Origin: Mesorhizobium sp. Z1-4
Lineage (GTDB): Bacteria > Pseudomonadota > Alphaproteobacteria > Rhizobiales > Rhizobiaceae
DNA: 64,000 bases
Assembly (NCBI RefSeq): GCF_004000235.1
Contig: NZ_RCIO01000008.1
Span: 1-64,000 of the forward strand
Reading direction: 5' to 3'
In this document: positions 61,969 through 64,000 of the stretch, piece after piece
Position numbering within the stretch: the stretch's first letter is position 1
How the letters are laid out: each line of letters starts with the position of its first letter
Translations under genes and position numbers: made by a program
The notes under the pieces: model-generated
The model's input: the letters and a program-made list of their open reading frames with translations, nothing else
Databases searched by the model: none
What the model was told of the DNA's origin: nothing

Positions 61969-62537
61969 TCCAGCCTCCGCGACATGAATGACGACAGAAG
62001 CCGGCTGTAGCCATCCGGCATCGAAACCGGCTGCTGGTCGGCACCAAAGGAAGCGCGAAATTCGAACCAGTGCGACACCAGCATGAGCACGGCGCGCTTC
62101 AGCAGATCCGGAACATCCGTCGCAGCCTCGCCATAGCCGGCAGTGAAATCGACCTCGATGCCGTTGAGTGTGCGCAAGTCGCCTGGCGGCGTATCGAAAT
62201 GCAACCTCGCCGGTCGCGAAAGCGCGTCGAGCTGATAGTCAGTGGCTGCGATCAGCGATGCCTCGCCGTCGGCGCCATATGCCGTCACGGCCGTCAGAGC
62301 GCGTATCGGCCCGCGGCGCAGCAGAACCAGCCCGTTCGGCGGTATTCCGTCGAGCACGAGCCGCCAGTCCTGGTCGATCATGGCGAGCCCGGTGGTCGCT
62401 TCCACCTCTTCGCGCGCCGCGCGTATCAGCCCGCTGATCAGGTCGTCTTCGGAGCTGTGATCGATGCGCAGCGCGGCCTTGGCGTCGGCCAGCGTCACCG
62501 GCTCGACGTCTGGACCCGCGGTCCGGAAGAGCGTCAT
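61965..62537 (-). CDS. Head-tail connector protein, GTA gp6-like
   Basis: 190 residues. It begins with the family block VTLADAKAALRIDHSSEDDL, then the LIRAAREEVEATTGLAMIDQ helices of phage connector proteins (phiE125 gp8/TIGR02215 type), and ends FRASFGADQQPVSMPDGYSR followed by LLSSFMSRRL. It connects the portal to the adaptor. Start ATG 62537 is separated from the capsid gene by 107 bases holding two hairpins, the largest gap in the cluster. Confidence 0.92.
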   Translation of the reverse strand: MTLFRTAGPDVEPVTLADAKAALRIDHSSEDDLISGLIRAAREEVEATTGLAMIDQDWRLVLDGIPPNGLVLLRRGPIRALTAVTAYGADGEASLIAATDYQLDALSRPARLHFDTPPGDLRTLNGIEVDFTAGYGEAATDVPDLLKRAVLMLVSHWFEFRASFGADQQPVSMPDGYSRLLSSFMSRRLD

Positions 62538-62567
62538 GCAAATATCCGTGTGTCAGGAATGGAGGGA

Positions 62568-62599
62568 GCGGTCCCGGCGGGAGGGAAAACCGGGACCGC
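62568..62599 (-). terminator. Hairpin 1 downstream of the GTA capsid gene
   Basis: Perfect 10-bp stem GCGGTCCCGG / CCGGGACCGC with a 12-base loop in the capsid-connector gap. No T-tract follows, so it may instead be an RNA-stabilising or processing element. Confidence 0.65.
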
Positions 62600-62610
62600 C
62601 TCGGCACCTA

Positions 62611-62638
62611 TGCCGGCGGCAGGGGTGGACCGCCGGCA
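62611..62638 (-). terminator. Hairpin 2 downstream of the GTA capsid gene
   Basis: Perfect 9-bp stem TGCCGGCGG / CCGCCGGCA, 10-base loop, beginning six bases after the capsid stop codon. With hairpin 1 it forms a tandem structure. Confidence 0.65.
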
Positions 62639-62644
62639 ACGGAG

Positions 62645-63937
62645 TTACGCGGTGCCGAATTTGAGCAGCTTGATCGCGTCGAAATCCTGCACGCCGCCAC
62701 CAACGCGCTTCGTCACGTAGAAGAGCACATAGGGTTTGGCGGAATAGGGATCGCGCAGTACCCGCACGCCGGTGCGGTCGACCACCAGGTAGCCGCGCGC
62801 GAAGTCGCCGAACGCCACCGGCGTCGTGTCGGAGCCTATGTCAGGCATGTCCTCGGCTTCCACCACCGGGAAGCCCATCAGCATGGCGCGGCTGCCGGGT
62901 GCCGCAGGCGGCATCCAGATGTAATTACCCTGGTCGTCCTTCAGCTTGCGAAGTGCGGCCTGCGTCTTGCGGTTGAGCACCCAGTTGGCGTTCTGCCGGT
63001 AGCCGGCTTTCAGCGCGTAGATCAGATCGATCAGCACATCCGCTGGATCGGAAGCGGCAAAGTCGCCGTCCACGCCGGTCGCCACATAACCGATCTTGTC
63101 CCAGGCCCAGCTGGCTTCGGCCACTTGCGTGTAGTCGAGGAAGCCCTTCGGCTTGTTGGTGCCGTCGCCGGAGATGAAGGCTGCGCCCTCCTGCTCGGCA
63201 AACGCTACCTCGATTTCCGCCGCCAGCCACTGGTCGATATCGACAACGGCGTCTTCAAGCAGCGTCGCGGTCGCCGCCGGCATCGCGTAGAGCTCGGCGG
63301 TTGGAAACTGCAGCTCGTCCAGCGTCGGCGTGTTGGTCTGCGCGCGGCTTGCGGTTTCGGCCACCCAGCCGACAGAGGGCCCGGTGATCGCAAACGGCTT
63401 CTTCAGCACCGCGCCTGACACCTGCCGCACGGACGCGATCGACCGGATCGGCGACAGCGTGGAGAGCCTGCGGCCGATTTCGCGCTCCGTCTCGTCCGGA
63501 ACCAGATAGCCGCCATCGGCCGGCGTGCCGTAGGACATCGCCTTCGCCTCGACCGAGCGCAGGCCGCGCTCCTCACCCTTGCGCACATAGGCATCAAATG
63601 CCTCGTGATGCTCGAGTGCGACTGGCGAAAGATCGAACCCGCCGTCGAGCTGCGGGCGCGAACGCTTCAGCACCAGCCGGTCGATAGCGCGCTTCTGTTC
63701 GTCGAGCGCGCGCGAAACGCGATCCACCTTGTCGGAAGTGATCACGTCCGCGCTCATGCGCGCTTCGATCTGCTGCAGGCGCTCGTCATTCGCCTCCTTG
63801 AAGCTCTCGAAGGAGGTCATGAAGGTGTCGAAGGCGTCGTTCAGTTCATGCGTGGTCGCGCTTTTGGTTTCCGGCGCGCCTGCCGGGCTCAGCTCTTGCA
63901 TCTCAGGCATTTCCTTTCGTTGAGCAGACGGTTTCAT
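62645..63937 (-). CDS. Major capsid protein, HK97 fold, GTA gp5-like
   Basis: Up to 430 residues. An N-terminal coiled-coil scaffold/delta domain (about 25-105, with FMTSFESFKEANDERLQQIE) is expected to be cleaved off by the prohead protease. The mature HK97 shell follows, with GYLVPDETEREIGRRLSTLS, SGDGTNKPKGFLDY and GFPVVEAEDMPDIGSDTTPV. The start is uncertain: ATG 63937 gives the longest form; an AAAGGA before ATG 63910/63901 suggests the latter with better spacing. It overlaps the prohead protease 3' end. Confidence 0.93.
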   Translation of the reverse strand: MKPSAQRKEMPEMQELSPAGAPETKSATTHELNDAFDTFMTSFESFKEANDERLQQIEARMSADVITSDKVDRVSRALDEQKRAIDRLVLKRSRPQLDGGFDLSPVALEHHEAFDAYVRKGEERGLRSVEAKAMSYGTPADGGYLVPDETEREIGRRLSTLSPIRSIASVRQVSGAVLKKPFAITGPSVGWVAETASRAQTNTPTLDELQFPTAELYAMPAATATLLEDAVVDIDQWLAAEIEVAFAEQEGAAFISGDGTNKPKGFLDYTQVAEASWAWDKIGYVATGVDGDFAASDPADVLIDLIYALKAGYRQNANWVLNRKTQAALRKLKDDQGNYIWMPPAAPGSRAMLMGFPVVEAEDMPDIGSDTTPVAFGDFARGYLVVDRTGVRVLRDPYSAKPYVLFYVTKRVGGGVQDFDAIKLLKFGTA

Positions 63938-64000
63938 TCAGCATCCGCGTTGCGCGGCGGATGGAGGCCATCAGCCGGTCAGGGGCGAACTCTTCGATTG
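63903..64000 (-). CDS. Prohead protease, GTA gp4-like (C-terminal 31 residues)
   Basis: Only the 3' end lies in the window: 31 codons ending with stop TGA at 63905-63903, which overlaps the capsid start region. The tail (EEFAPDRLMASIRRATRMLN) resembles the basic helical end of HK97-family prohead proteases, and the position upstream of the capsid gene is the standard one in GTA clusters. Identity rests on synteny. Confidence 0.55.
   Translation of the reverse strand, partial: IEEFAPDRLMASIRRATRMLNETVCSTKGNA

Noticed and set aside
1-64000. CRISPR arrays, tRNA or rRNA genes
   Set aside because: No regularly spaced repeats, cloverleaf-like tRNA sequence or rRNA-like segment was seen on reading both strands. 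A tRNA or covariance scan would be decisive.

Overview
The window looks like the chromosome of an alphaproteobacterium of the Hyphomicrobiales (Rhizobiales), probably close to the Phyllobacteriaceae/Mesorhizobium group. The evidence is high GC, a Rhizobiales-type porin, FeuPQ-like regulators, the ccmIEFH-degP and two-component-glnE gene order, and a Rhodobacter-type gene transfer agent (GTA) cluster. I found no rRNA, tRNA, CRISPR array or insertion sequence. The species call is inference from gene content.

Layout. 1-4.9 kb: 3' part of a porin gene, an orphan tyrosine recombinase, a serine hydrolase, a HisC-like aminotransferase and a VOC protein. 4.9-19 kb: a MarR-GNAT fusion, then a leucine/isovalerate catabolic set (TetR regulator, isovaleryl-CoA dehydrogenase, and both methylcrotonyl-CoA carboxylase subunits). 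That set is broken up by a reverse-strand PcfJ-like gene and by about ten small accessory genes (DUF2314, DUF2200, HNH nuclease, DUF4287, YciI, SH3-like, CreA, DUF922 protease, DMT exporter). 19-33 kb: housekeeping and accessory genes, including a GST, AMP nucleosidase, an EEP phosphatase/nuclease, a lipid/diacylglycerol kinase, ETF-ubiquinone oxidoreductase, a cysteine-poor family-4-like uracil-DNA glycosylase, an XRE/MmyB regulator with a divergent membrane protein, a DMT transporter and an unaccompanied molybdopterin hydroxylase large subunit.

33-53 kb: aminopeptidase N, a PAS histidine kinase, an EF-hand protein, then a long reverse-strand series: ccmI-ccmE-ccmF-ccmH (cytochrome c maturation), degP (periplasmic protease), an OmpR-type regulator with its kinase, and glnE. 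Further right, also on the reverse strand, are a FeuPQ-like two-component pair, a small secreted protein and a surface-antigen-like lipoprotein. 53.4-64 kb: a reverse-strand GTA/phage structural module reading prohead protease (partial), major capsid, head-tail connector, adaptor, a 59-residue gene, DUF3168, major tail protein, two chaperone-like genes, a short tape measure, DUF2460, DUF2163, NlpC/P60, the giant tail-tip protein and a holin-like protein. The window ends inside it, so the portal and terminase end is not visible.

Functional links. Isovaleryl-CoA dehydrogenase passes electrons through ETF to the ETF-ubiquinone oxidoreductase, which has an ACGT-type palindrome in its promoter region. 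CcmIEFH supports c-type cytochromes. DegP and the two OmpR-type systems belong to envelope maintenance. The main points to follow up are the unannotated 59-residue gene and the tandem hairpins after the capsid gene in the GTA cluster, the PcfJ-like insertion into the leucine genes, and the uracil-DNA glycosylase without Fe-S cysteines.
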